DNA of 64,000 bases. It comes from Acanthochromis polyacanthus. Its lineage: Eukaryota > Chordata > Actinopteri > Pomacentridae. Location: assembly GCF_021347895.1 (NCBI RefSeq), contig NC_067121.1:33281974-33345973 (forward strand). The letters are read 5' to 3'. The notes under the pieces were generated by a model. The model made no database searches, was not told where the DNA came from, and saw nothing but the letters and a program-made list of their open reading frames with translations. Positions 1 through 13,500 of the stretch are shown here, one piece after another; the first letter of the stretch is position 1; every line of letters begins with the position of its first letter. A program made the translations under genes and the position numbers.

Positions 1-1175
1 GGTGCCTTGTTAACATTGCCCCCAAAGTACAGATCTAAGAGCAGTTTACCCTCCCCAGCTTCTCCAACCTCCTAATTGTCTGTAGATGGAAGGCATAACT
101 GATCTAGGATCAGCTGCAGAGCCCTCCGGGGACAACACTCCTCTCTTTCTCTTTTACTTTCTGTCTTTCCACTTCTCTCTCCCCCACTCTCCGAGGGGGT
201 AACTGCGGGGCACCCCAGGGAACGGCTTTGTCTTTCCTAATAGAATAACAAACTGAGTTTACCCCATTTCAAAAGAAATAGTTCACTCGCTCCGAATAAC
301 ACAGTCACTTGTTAAGCTCTCTCTGTGGTGCAAAGTACAGATAAGTTCATATATTTTTTACTAGGTCAGTATAGACAAAAGAAATTAAAGATGAAAGGCG
401 GTGGTTCCACTTTTTTCCCTGATGACTGAGTATGCAGCTGCTGTATACCTACACACAGCACAGGCATTCGACTAGAAATGAATATTAAGGCTTTGATAGC
501 TTTGTGCAATTGCCCAAAAGCAACTTTAGCTAACTTTCTAAGCTTTTATCCCCAATGAACTACTTCTTACATTTATTTGGTCCCAAATCAGAAAAGTCCA
601 CTTTTGGTGAAGTGGATTGCACAGTGAACGTACGCTTAGGCCAAACAGCAGACGGTGTTGTTGTTCAAGAGTGCTGCCATGTGCCAAGTGATGAGCACGT
701 TAGGAGTGTGAGGGTTTGGGCCACAGCTGAAGACATGTCCCTCTAAACCAACAAGCCGCCCACCTCCACAGCCCCAGTGAGTGACAGGCTGTTAGGAGCT
801 GTCTGACCCCCCTCCTCTCGTATCTGGTCACTTTCTGGCTGAAGGGGACAGCGTGAGGATACTCCCAGCCGTCACAGCAGCCACATCGGATGATTCTTCT
901 CATGAACACGCTGACACATTCGCCCTCCCTCCTCGCTCCTTATCTTCCCTTTTTTGTTTTGTGTGGTTTCTCAGGACTGCAGTTTAGAATAATCCAAATA
1001 TTGATGCAACAGTTTCAACGTGGGAATCATTAAAGATGTACTTAATCTAGCAACTATTAATCACTTCCGAGTCTTGGTGCTATAGAATCTATTTTATAGT
1101 TGTATGTTTTACCGTTTGTTTATAGCCTGTGTGATGTCGTGGCTAATATCTGTTGTCTTTGATTTATTTCTTCAG
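1..1175 (+). other. sugt1: sugt1 intron, 3' part (window opens inside the gene)
   Basis: This stretch precedes the first recognisable sugt1 exon. I looked for the preceding CS-domain exon and the TPR exons and saw none, so it is read as intron. The open frames in it show no known domain. It ends in a pyrimidine-containing tract and the acceptor ttcag at 1171-1175. Confidence 0.7.
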
Positions 1176-4100
1176 CTGTCTGCAGCAATAAAGCTAGCAT
1201 CAGGGGAGGACTACTGCCTCCACCTGCACCTCCAGCACCCTATCATCCCCCAACAGAGCAACTTTAGGATCCTCACCACCAAGGTACGACTCTCAATTTA
1301 GTCAGTGGTGTTACTGTGCTGGAGAAACCTTGACATTTTTATTTTTCATTAGCAGTTATGCATGTTTTATATCCTGGCATACATTTGGACATGTCTGTGA
1401 TGGGTTTAACCCTCCTGTTGTCCTCATTTATGGACACCAAAAAATATTGTTTCCTTGTCTGAAAAAAATCCAAAAATTCAGCAAAAAAAAAATCCCCAAA
1501 TTTCAGAAAACTTGCATAACCTTTAGGATGAAAATTCCAATAATGCCTTAAAAGTTTCCCTTAAAAGTTTTATTTAAAAAAAATCCCCCAAATTTGGCAA
1601 GAAAATTCTTGTAAATATTTTCAAAAGATGAGTAACAATCTTTCAAAAAAAATCATAAAAATATCTAAAGTGATTAAATATTTGATCTAATATCGGGAGA
1701 TATCTAATATTTTCTGTAAGAACAGTCACGTAAAAATCAACCAAAACCCAGCAAAATTTGCTGGATTTTGGTAGATTTTTTTTTGTGAATGTTCTTACAG
1801 AAACATTTTTTTTACCGTTTATTTTATTTTCACCAAAAAATGGTCAAAAGTTTCTCCAAAATGTTGAAAATGTGGACATCAGAAGTTTCACTGTGAACAT
1901 GTATCTATTTTCCACATTTTCAAATTTTAAAACGGGTCAGTTTTGACCCGCAGGACGACACGAGGGTTAACAGACCTTTTAGCGAGATAGAGGACGTGTT
2001 CATGAAGCAGAAACAAACTGTACGTGTCAGTCCTGCATGTCCTGCATGCAACTGGTGTCCTCAAAAACACCAGTTGTGTTAAATGGTCCATTGTATCCTA
2101 AAAGGTACATTCAAGTATTGTGACGTGTTATCTGGTGCTGCAGCACAAAACAAAATAACTGCTTGCTCACTTTTATCCTTTCTGGTGTAACACTGACCAC
2201 AGCTGACCAATAAGCAAAAACCTGAGATGATAAAATGGCCTCTAACTGAGCTGAAAACATGTTTGCCAGTTCATCACGCTCCTGTCATTTTTGGAATATC
2301 TTAAAAGCGTTCCCAGGTGTATCTGTGTCATGGGAAAGACAGGAAATATGATGCCTCCTCTGTCATGGCTTCATGGAATAACAGGTTATTTTACCGAATC
2401 CGTTGCATAACCTGTTTTACACGTACAGTAGTATTAGTATTTTTCAGATGTTTTTCTCCACAGCAAGCACAGCTGTAGCAGAATATAAATCTGTTTACCA
2501 CTTTACAACTTTCCTAAGCTGGAAAACATAAACAAGGAAGAAACAACCTTTTTAGGTCATGGAAACACTTCAGCTAAGTTTTTGAAAGTCAATGAAAAGT
2601 CATTGAAATATTTACTCAGGATCATCTGGAGCACTGTATGTGTCTTTGCTGTGCCAGTAGTTCCTCTCAACAATAAAGGAGCAGACTAATAAACATGTCA
2701 GAGAATGCGTTTTATGTCACTATAAAGAAAATATGACATAGTAATGTCAAACCCCGGAGAAATGTGGGCTTCTCCTGCTCTGAACCGCAGTTTTACCAAA
2801 AAACATCAAATTATATGTTAGTTTCTGTTAATCTAGGGTTTTATCGTCTCAAGAGCTGATCATTAATTAGTTTTTTTCTTAATTTATATGTTAAAAAAAG
2901 ATAATGAATCAGCAGGACTTGATAGCCGAGCGCGCATGGATGCAAATGCTCTGAGCTGCAAACCCGTGATTCGATTTCCGGCCGACTAGACCATTTGCTG
3001 CTTCTCTTTCTCTACTGCCACTGTCAAATAAAGGCATTAAAAATGCCCCCGAAAAAGGATTATGAGCCAAGTGTCAGCAGAAAAAGGCAAAGAAGAAAAC
3101 AATGCTGATGCGAGTTTAAGCAGCTTACTGAAACTGTGACTGATCATTAGTTGGGTTACCACTCTGAGATCAAAATCTTAATCTGCTCAATAATTTAAAG
3201 CAGTATAAAGTAGGCCGTCACTACCTATAATTCCTTAATGCTGGCAAAGCTTACTGTGGCTGTAGTAGAAATGAGAAAATCCACTCTTTCTGTGTACAGT
3301 GCAGCTCCTGTGGAGACGTTAGCACAGTTCATCTGAGCAGCTAACAGGAGATTCACACATATGCACAAATCCTCCCTCCTACACTCACTCTGCACACACA
3401 CACACATTCAGAAGGACTGCAGTTGCTGAGGTTTCCTCAACACTGTTTAAGGTGATTACGGACCTAATGAGTAGGAAGGGCACTTTTTACTATAGACTAA
3501 TTAGTGTGTATTATGGAGGATGTGGGTTAATGAGTGTGCTGGCTGAGTGTGTGCTGATTCAGGCTTTAGATCGCTGTCAGGTTTGAGCCTGTGGATCAAG
3601 AGGCAAGTTTAGTGTGTGACTTGTTTTGATTTTTCTTTTTTAATCATTGAGGGGGGAGGGATTGGGTTTTTCACTGCATTGATCATTCCGATCTTGTCAA
3701 TACAGAGCAACAGAAAGCTTTGCTCTCTTTTTTTGAATCTTGTTTACTGTGAATCTTCAGAAGCGTCTACAGATGCATGATTTTATTAGGAACTCAGTAA
3801 AACATCAGCCAATTAAATTATAATTAGGGCGCGTTAATTCAGATTAATCCATCATCATGATTAATCTGATTAAAACATTTTAATGCAGTTGACCCATCTG
3901 AAGCGTAGAATGACTCAAAATACCTGAAGCGCCTCTGGCAACGCATTTCAGGCGGTTTGTCAAAGTAGACTTACCGTCACGCATGTGCAAATGGACAGTT
4001 GATCAGGTAGTGCTGAAAGAAACGACTCGAAATGTAAGACACTAAACAACACGTTGGCCGTGAGAAATGTGAATATGTGTATATATATATATACACAGTG

Positions 4101-4447
4101 GTGGGAAAAAAAGGACATAACATGCATTTGTGAAATATTACATTAAGAACCACTCTCAGGCGCAATCTTCAAGTGCAATTTCTTTTTGCACAATCACAGC
4201 CATAACACTAAAAAATCCTACAAAAACCCATTGAAAAGCTAAGATTGATTGATTCCGTAAAAATAAGAAATTTTGAGTATTGGGTCATTTTGGTAGAATT
4301 TAGTTTTTCTTGTAAACAATAAACAAAAAAAATGAAATTTATATTTGTTTGTGTCTGTCTAATGCAGCCACAGCTTTTGAAACACCAAAAAGGTTTTGCC
4401 ACAAATATTTCATGATGATATCTGAGATCATGTAAAAATTTTACCAT

Positions 4448-4531
<84 letters not shown>

Positions 4532-7500
4532 GTGTGTGTGTCTTCGTTTGATAACACTAGTTATAATTTATAGTTTTGTGTAAACTAATGTTTTTCATGC
4601 CAACTGGGTTTCATTACGTAGGTTTGGTCAGTGACTAACATGAAGTATTTAGGGCTGAATGTTGGACCTCAACATCGTCTTGGTACCAACCATTTACTGT
4701 TGAATGTCTAAGAAATTTGTAATCTGTTTTTCTTCTTTTTTCCTGACTGAAATCTTAGATCCCAAATGTAAAACTTAAAAATTTAAAAAGTAAACAGCTC
4801 AATACTGTGATATGATACCACTGTATGGCAGTGATTTTTCACAGAGTTTATTTACCAGACATAACGTCACATGGAGAAAGAAGTTTACTCCTCATAGAAT
4901 TATACTATTATTGCATCTTTAGAACGACATGAGAGAGATGACCTTTTAGGAAATGAAAAGGAGGCATACAAAATGTACACAAGCCACCTACAGAAGTGGA
5001 GAGAAGCAGAGTGAAAATGGTATTGAGACAGATGATTAAATACTGAAGGTGAATCTAGTTGTGTGCATTATATAAATGTCCTCTCAGAAGACAGCACAGC
5101 AATGATGGAGCCTGTTGTGGTTTTACAATACAAATATCAAGTTTATTTTTAAACCTGATGAACACGAGGCACATCACTCCTCCACTTGTCTGTTGGGTAG
5201 AAAATGCGCTGCAGCTCAGGGCTTGGTTTAGCTATGCCGGCTTTTCAGAAGTGGGGAATTTTTCCACACTAAGGTGACTAATGCAAATCGCGTGACCTTA
5301 GTAAACCGAGTAGATGCTAAGGAGACATGTAACCTGTGTTGACATGTCTGTCATTTGCATGATCTTCTCTTAAATGGGCCGACTGTAATTTTAGAGACTG
5401 ACTTGTTGAAATTATGTGCAAACTGTGACTTCAGCTCGATGCATCTGGTAAATATACCTTTTGTCTGCTGTAAAAGAAGCACGAAATCCTCAAAATATCT
5501 GGTCACTTGTGAGATTATTTAGTAAAGATAGTAATGCATCAAATAAAACATGTATACAGCGCTACAGTATGAAGAGGGGTGATCACATAAGACAATTATC
5601 ACTGAAGTCCACAGCTCATCTCCACTTTACAGAGCTTTGTGGCAAAATTAAGCTCACAATTGGCTCCTTTCATTTTACTTTTTATGTTCGCTAATCACCC
5701 CTGATAGTATTGCACTGAACATCCTAGGAACAGCGTTATGCCGTGTTAGCATAGCGGCTAACCCGTGTCACTACAGCCTCCATGTTCTTTACATGATGCA
5801 CGCAGACTAAAAAAGCATTTTTACAGCAGTAAGTCAGTGCACAAGGAGCGGCTGTGGTAAATATATTTTGTCTAACTGTCAAAAACTCCATTAGAATTTT
5901 ACCCGTTTGGTTCAGTATTGTTTAGAAAGTCTAGAGAAAACTGTTGAATACTTAATTTTCTCACATTGGGGTGTGTGGAACCAACAGAAGGTCAGACTGT
6001 AGGAGGTTAGGTCGCAAAACTGCTTGGAAACTTTTCTGACGTGTGCACCACTAAGCAGCTTTCGGTTTAGATGAATTGGGTGGCAGCTTTTAGTGCGGCA
6101 TCAGGTTCTCCTTCATACGTCTGTGATCACATCCTGCTACCACGACTCCTGATTAGTGGGCTAAAATTAAGGATGTTCCTAACTACTAATTTACAAGGCG
6201 ATTGAATGGAATTGTAATGTCAGACTGGTTGACTAGATTTGAAGCTTGTTTTGAATAGTCGTGCACATCCTTAGTTAAAGTAAACCCAGTGGGTGGTTTG
6301 TTGCACCTCCCTGCTCCTTCACCACCCATCAACGTCAACATCAACACTCCACCACATGGGGAATGGCAGGTTAAGAAGAAGGATGCATTTTGGTCATTTT
6401 ACTAACAAGAAGGATGTCAGCTTCCCTCATCCCCCCTCAAATCACGTACTGAATCAGCCTGGATATGCTTTTCTTAGATCTGTGGGCAAGCAGAGTTTAA
6501 AAAAAAAAAAAAACAGGGTCATGTTCCTCAAAAGGTACACAATTGTGTCAGCATTGAAAATCCCCAACAAGCTGAGCCAAGGAGCACCGAAAGCAATCAT
6601 GACGCTTATTTTAGTTTATTTTACAGCAAGGCCACCGGAGGAATGAAAGGGGGCAGTACATGGCCATAGCTGATGCAATCACAAGCTGTATGGTGTCAAA
6701 ATGGCAAAAAGCTGTTGAGAAATTTGATTTGTAGCGTTACACAACCTCTGCATTGATATACAATGTCTACATTGTGTGCATTGTATCGACTGGCTGCACT
6801 GTGCCGAGCAGAGGCTGACCTGCACAGAAACTGCCCCCTCTCAAAAAACACTTCCTCTCACTCACTTTCTCACTTTTCCATGGCAACAGCAGACACTGCA
6901 TACCAGAGGTGCACGTGGGTTGCAGCTTAAACAAGGGCTCAGTCTTGGAGAGAGCGCAGCTGATGATGGTCTTAGACTCCTCTCAACTCTCTACTGTTAC
7001 TGTTATTTTTTCCTTTTTTTTCGCCTTTGTCCTCATTTGCCGTCTTTTTCTTTGTTTTGTCAATCTCTCTGTGGCCCCCTCACAGACAAACACACCTTCT
7101 GTCTTTGTCTCTGTGCCGTGCTGATAAAAAACACCTACTTCTGGTATAACAAGAGAAAGCGTTCAAACCCTCCTCCTCTCCCACAAAGCCCTGACTGTTC
7201 CCTGGTCCAGTGGGCTCCTCGGGTACACATGGTCCCTCCACATACACACAACACCAAAGGCGTAAACCCTCATCGATAATTGCCGCATTCTCAACCATTA
7301 AAGGTGGCATAAAAACTCCCAAATCTACAGGTGAAATGTCTGGGCACGTGTATGCGACAGGGTGAGAGACCTCGGCAAACTAAGCAGCTTTCTCGATGCG
7401 CGTCTCATTTAAATATTTTGGAGCCGTTTCATTTTCCGAAGCCAGAAAGCCACTGGGGGATAAAAACATTCAAATGAACAACGGCATCAGCAAATCAAGT

Positions 7501-10500
7501 TTCTCCAGATTGGCATGCATCCCTAATGAGCGTTTAAAAAAAAAAAAGATGCATTGCCCTCAGAGCTGTTGATTCACAACCACTGTCAGTGAGTCTGTCT
7601 GTCTCTGTAACTGGCTGCCCTGCACTCTTTGCTCCACAGTGTTTACGCTTCATCTCCTCGCTGTCTTTAAAGACAACTTAGCAGGGGGAAGCTAAGCTGG
7701 GCGTACACACACACACACTCACACACACACACACTTATAAGACACAGAGGCTGAACAGTAATCTTTCAACACACTTGTGCCATTTAAACTAAGAATTTGC
7801 TGTGTGTGTGTGTGAGTGTCGTCTCTAGCACATTATCGTCAGCGCGACCTCCTCCTGTCCTCCATCACGACAAACATTCCAACCGCAGGGGTCACCGCGA
7901 CAACGGGGAGCCAATTACACACCAGTGTGTTTGATCAGAACAGACGGCTGTCGCACACACACACACACGGGCGTGCACACGAACACACTCAACACAGTTT
8001 CGAGTCCACGCTCGCGCCTCCATTCAGCTCCAAACTCATCTCTTTTCGGCAAATAGCTAAAGTGGCGTCTCCCCTCTTTAATTTGCATGCCTGTCAACGT
8101 CTAAGAGTGTTTATATGTATTTCATTTATGTGTCTTTTTGGCCGAGTTTGTTTTGAAATCCGCAGGCATCTGGAAAAAGAGGGAGAAGATGCTGCTGAGG
8201 AGTTGTGTAGATGAGGGGGGAGAGCGGCGTAGTTACAAACACATGTGACAAGCGACACAGGACCCCAGTGCCCCTCTGTAAATAGCATGTGTGTGTGTGT
8301 GTCCACATGTGTATGTGTGTGTGCGCAGTGCAGTATTGTATAGTCCAGCCCCTGGGGTCCTGTGGGTGGTGGCCCCTGATTGTGGCTCTGCTGTCACATC
8401 CCTTTACGAGCCATCGCTTCGCCTGTCATACACACAGAAACACACACACGCTCAGAAACACACACACGGCGCCTGGCCTGCCATGTCCCTTAAAAGCCAG
8501 GAAACACAGATGTGGCAGCAGATTAATGTTGTATGGCCCAGGAGCACGCAGAGAAGCACACAGACTTTGACACACACAGAGCCTCGGCTTGAGTTCTGTC
8601 ACACAGTTAGCCCTGCGAAAATATTCAAGACAGTAAATGGCACCTGCGGCACTGCCTGGTAATTTTAATGTGACAACATTTAATTTGCTTGGTCTTTGGT
8701 CCATTCCTCTTGTGAGACTGTCTCCGCACTAGACTTTTTGTGATTTCGAAGAAATCGAGAAAAACATAGCAGATGAGCGGTTGAAATGCTGCCTTCTTAA
8801 AACCAAAAACTGAAACACCTTGTATACCTGTATATGGCTGGAATGACAATGCATTTGACTTGACTTGTACTTTGCCTGCAAGATAACTGGATTCAATTTG
8901 GTCTATTTACGTAGCACCAATAATATTATAAGTTAACTTTACATATTTTTACTTAACAGAAACCCAACAGTTTGCCATTGAGTAAACCCCTGGTGCCACT
9001 TAGGAGCAAACTGGAAAAAAAACCTTCAGCAGGACTAGGTTCAGGGTCTGTGGCCGTCTGCCTCCACTGGTTGGAGTGAGGGGATAGTAGAAAGGAAAAC
9101 ATGAGCTTTGAAACAACACTGGGCAGGATGGTAAGGCCAGTAACTGCAGATCAGAAACATGCAGCTCTCAGACCTGTAGAACTGACTCTAGAAAGCACAT
9201 ACCATGTGAAAAGCAGCACACATTAGGATTATTTTATAATGCCTATGTCAAAGTTACACTTAATATACAACTGTTCATCCACTTGGTTAAACTAAAAAGA
9301 TCCAAACGCTTAATTAAAAGAAAAAAAAGAGCCAAAGAAATGTGATGTAACTTAATCAGAATTACAAGCACTGCTACAAAAGACATGCTAGGCTGAACAC
9401 CAGTTATCGGTATGTCAGCCATTAGAATCAGCGCTTTGATATATACTAAAGTCTTCAAAGCACCATGAGACCACTAACGGAGCTCAAAAAAGCTTCTCTG
9501 CCCCAACTGCTGCTGTATCTGTCAAAAAACAAATATTTAATATGCTGCAGGGAGCTGCCTCGAAAACCAGAATCAGTTTTTCAAACACAGCCTGCACTGG
9601 CAAACGGGGACGACATCTGCCTGATCAGCAAACTATAATGAATCACCATAGACATACTGATGTCTCCTGGGTCAGTCAGATACTCTGTAGGTTCATGTTG
9701 TGACCACGTGCTAACATTATTTCAATGTTGTTGTTGAGAAAATCGAGCAAGCTGAGATCTAGAACATAGGAGGTAGCGGCTAGTTGGTCAGTGTTTTTTG
9801 AACTTTGGTTTTTGAGTTTGTTTCGGACTTCTACTGCCTGTAGACACCATGGTCCTGTTATGACTTTTGAACTTGTTCTGTCCTTGTTGTTTTCTCCTGA
9901 CTAGATCCTTGCTTGTGGTGTTTCAGCTCTCAGATGTACGTTGCTTTGGACAAAAGCGTCTGCTAAATGAAATTGAAGAATTGTGGAAAATTGAGTGCAT
10001 CTGTTGGCTTTTAATACTGCATTTCTCATGTACTGTAGTTAGCGTGTTTAAAGCTGTAGCAAACTGAGGGTGCTTCATTGTTTTAGTTGGGACCAAAGAA
10101 CAGTGACATAAATAATTAGAAATTTCATCCAAAATTAAGGGAGATCACTTGCTACATACATCATGCAGGTTTCTTACAATATGTAAATAATGTGAAGTTT
10201 CTGCTCACTGTGATTGGAGTTTGCAACAGATGTTATTGGATATGTTACTGAAATGTCTCCTGAGAGTTCTAAGCAGTTCTGTTGTCTCTCTTTTTTATTT
10301 ACAGAGGTTTGTAGCTTTAACTAATTGTGAACAAGCCAGATATTTTCTAACAGCAGCTTTTCATTTCAATGTCATTTAAGAGAGCTACATATCAGACTAA
10401 GGTTTGAAACTCGTTAGCAGATGGGAACACAACTGGCCCTGAAATAACGTCTCTCACCAGGAGTTGACTAACAAGATATACACCTTTGTACTGTAGTGAT

Positions 10501-13500
10501 CTTTGCAATGGCTATGTAGTTACTCCTTCAGATTTACAAATTACAGTCCTAGCATATTACATGGGTTGTACTTCTCTGCATGTTTGTGTCGCACGCTTAT
10601 TGTATATGCAAATCTGTGCACAAGAGCACAAGTTTATACGTGTTGTCCAACCTCATCAGAGGGATGTTCCAGACAGCCACTTTTGAAGGTGGGTTGAAAT
10701 GCTGGTCGTCACGATGACAGGCGAGACACAATGAATATTTAAATATGGGGAAAGCAGAGCACATTTTCAGATTGTCTCTCTACAAAGGCATTCAAAGTAT
10801 TGCACTCGTTTGTACACGGAGAACGTAAAGAACAGAAAAAGTGAAAACTGTCAAAGTCAGTGTCATACGGTAGAAACGCGTGTTCTGATTTGTCATGCTT
10901 CAGAAAAATGTGAACCCACTCAGCCAAAAAAACATCATTAGGTCACTGAATTTAGGTTTCAGAATTGTGAAATAAGGAGGACCATTTCTTCCCTGTAGTA
11001 GTGCAGGTGTATCCGCTAAAGGCACTGGATGGAGGCTTTTACACCAGCCCAAATGAGTTGTACTAACGGTTCAAATAGAACCAAGTTCATTTCAGTGAAA
11101 CCAAACAATTTAGATGTGAATTCACACAATTCATTTTTACTTTGAAGCCCATGGAGGGAGATAGTCAGTTCAGTCCTGTTAATCAGTAACATATCATCTG
11201 TAAATACCAGTTGTGTCTCATAAAAGTTTGAAAAACTAGCTTGTATTGATTTACAAACTATAGCAGAAGCAGGTGTTGGTGGTGATCCTCAGCTTTCCAT
11301 CCACATCATTTTTTATCTCATCATCCTTAGAGAAGTTAAACAAAGAGCTGAGCTACTCTGCAAATTCTGACCTCAAGGGAAGATGTATTTGCTGGATGAA
11401 GACATATGTAGCCATCAAACTGTACCTCCTGATTGAGAAGAAAGCCTCATGCGGTGTATGTATTTGGTGTTAGGAGGAGGGCTGATGAACAGCCATGATG
11501 TCTGGTTTGGCCAAGAAAAGAAACTGTCTAACTCCGCAGTTCAGTATAACATAATGCGCTATCTTTTCACATGTTTTCAGCAGTTATTCTCTGACATGTA
11601 TATGTTTAGAAACAAATCTCAAAATTTCCTTTTCACAGACTTTTTGAGAAAAGCCAGGATCAAGCTGTGCTCAGTCCCAAATTGTCATTTTCCAAAAGTC
11701 ATAAACATTGTGGGCTGCAGTGCTTCTAATTCTGACGAAGGAAAAGAATGCTCAACCATCTGACGGGCCTTCTGTAGAAGCATACTTGCCTCTTATGTGT
11801 ATGCGATGTGGGATGAATAGATGGAGGCCATGGTCTACTATTCCCAACTGTACTTCCAATAAAAGAACTGTGGCAGCTGATGTTAAAATAAGAATTTCCT
11901 CTTTTGTTGTTTGAGATTAACACACGGAATCTGATTGTATGCGCAAACTGGCGCTAGAAAAAAGCATGAAAGACGAGCATGAATTATCTGAGCGGTAACC
12001 TGTAATCTCAGCAGAGCTCTTCTGTTTTTAGGTCTCCGGCCCTTTGCAGGTGAGCCAAAAAGTTAATTTCGGACACTGCACAGATGCCTCGCCGTGCACG
12101 AGGCCCTTTGTGGGGCAGAAAGCGCTGACACATACCAAAGTGATCTATCAGTACGCCGCCACTCGCACTAGCTCATCACCTCGGCGGAGAAGCTAGCAGC
12201 CATCATGCTGTCTTATTTCCCTCCGTCTGCTGCCCTCACTCACGCTTCAGTCGGTGCCAGTCAGCCTCCTCTGCCTCCTCGTCCCTAACCTCGTCTACCT
12301 CTTGGTTCCCCTCTTCTCTTCTGGCACCCTCATAAATGAATCATCACATCGCCCAGCAGAGCAGAAATGTTCCTTAATTGCACCGACATCACCAGCGCTG
12401 TCTTTCACATTCACACATATCAAACACACACACACACACACTTTTAATGGGTGGCGGTGGTGATGTGGGGGTGTGCATGGCGCTGCAGCTCGCGTGTCTC
12501 GCTGTTATGTGCCCTGTCAATGCAGCTCAGTGTTTAAAGCGTGTGTCCATGTCCTCTCTCCCCCTCATTGTTTTCCTCCTCTACCGTGTTCTCCTGGTGT
12601 AATGATTTGGATCAGATGCTGCTGTGTGGAACTAGGATCTCCCGCCCTCCTCCTCCCTCTCCCCCTCTCCCTCTGCCTCCCCCTCGTCTCTCACACTGGC
12701 CCTCTGGCTGACAGGCATCTCGTTAGTGCAGTATGTCTGTCAGTGAGGTTTGAGATTGAGCTGTGCCCCCGCATATCCCTGATGTCTCTCTCTCTCTCTT
12801 GCCGTCTCTCATACACAAACACCGGCTAAGTCGACGCCGGCTCTGAACAAGACGAGCCTCTCCGGCCTCAGTAATGATCAGATGTCCTGTACTTTTAAGA
12901 TGTCGCCGTAATGGAAGCGTTATTTTTGTCCCACACGCCAAAGAAAGCCATTTCCTTAAACGTTGTTATCTCCCCTTTTGTCCCCCCATCTCTCTCTCTC
13001 TTCCTCCCTCTCTTCCTCCTCTTCTCTTCTGTCAGGTGGAGATCAAGATGAAGAAGACAGATGCCACGAGATGGGAGAAGCTGGAGGGAACAGGACACGA
13101 GTCCAACATCAAACACTTCAATCCTAGTCAGTCCACAGCTTCGGCATTTACACCCTTTCCCCCCAACTGTTCTCCTGTCTCTGCTCTCATCACTCCGTCT
13201 CCCTTTCTCCCTCAACCTCTTCTTACTTCTGTCTCTCTCTCACACTGCAAAGATCAATACGAGCTCCTGTGTTTGTCTGTTCGGCGCTAAAATGAGAGTG
13301 GGCAGTCTAGAGTCTTTCATTAGTCTGACGGTGAAAGCAGGCAGGGAGAGGGAAAGGTATGACAGCGAAATATGACTCAGTATTTTAGCCCACACACTCC
13401 TATTACTGACAGGATTAATTACTTATGTAAGTGTGTGTGTGTGTGTGTGTGTGTGGAAGGGGGAGTAAAAGTTAAGTGGGCAGCCAAACTATTTTTTCCA

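Larger units (their letters stand above)
1284..13035 (+). other. sugt1: large sugt1 intron (about 11.75 kb)
   Basis: The intron has donor gtacga at 1284 and a polypyrimidine tract plus cag at 13033-13035. It splits the CS domain between STK/TTK and VEIK, a join that is contiguous in the known protein. It contains a palindromic TTAA MITE, a tRNA-derived SINE, a (CA)40 tract and a SINE/LINE-type tail, all listed separately. The rest is AT-rich or CA/GT-rich sequence in which I see no supported exon; open frames near 6293-6646, 6776-7279 and 7816-8214 have no recognisable domain and are low complexity in part. Confidence 0.8.

Noticed and set aside
4208..4525. - strand frame starting with repeated Val-Cys
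   Set aside because: Translation of the (CA)40 microsatellite; the rest is AT-rich intron.
6293..7279. Open frames of 117 and 167 codons in the large sugt1 intron
   Set aside because: Low-complexity runs (poly-Lys, His/Thr), no domain, and no splice signals giving continuity with sugt1.
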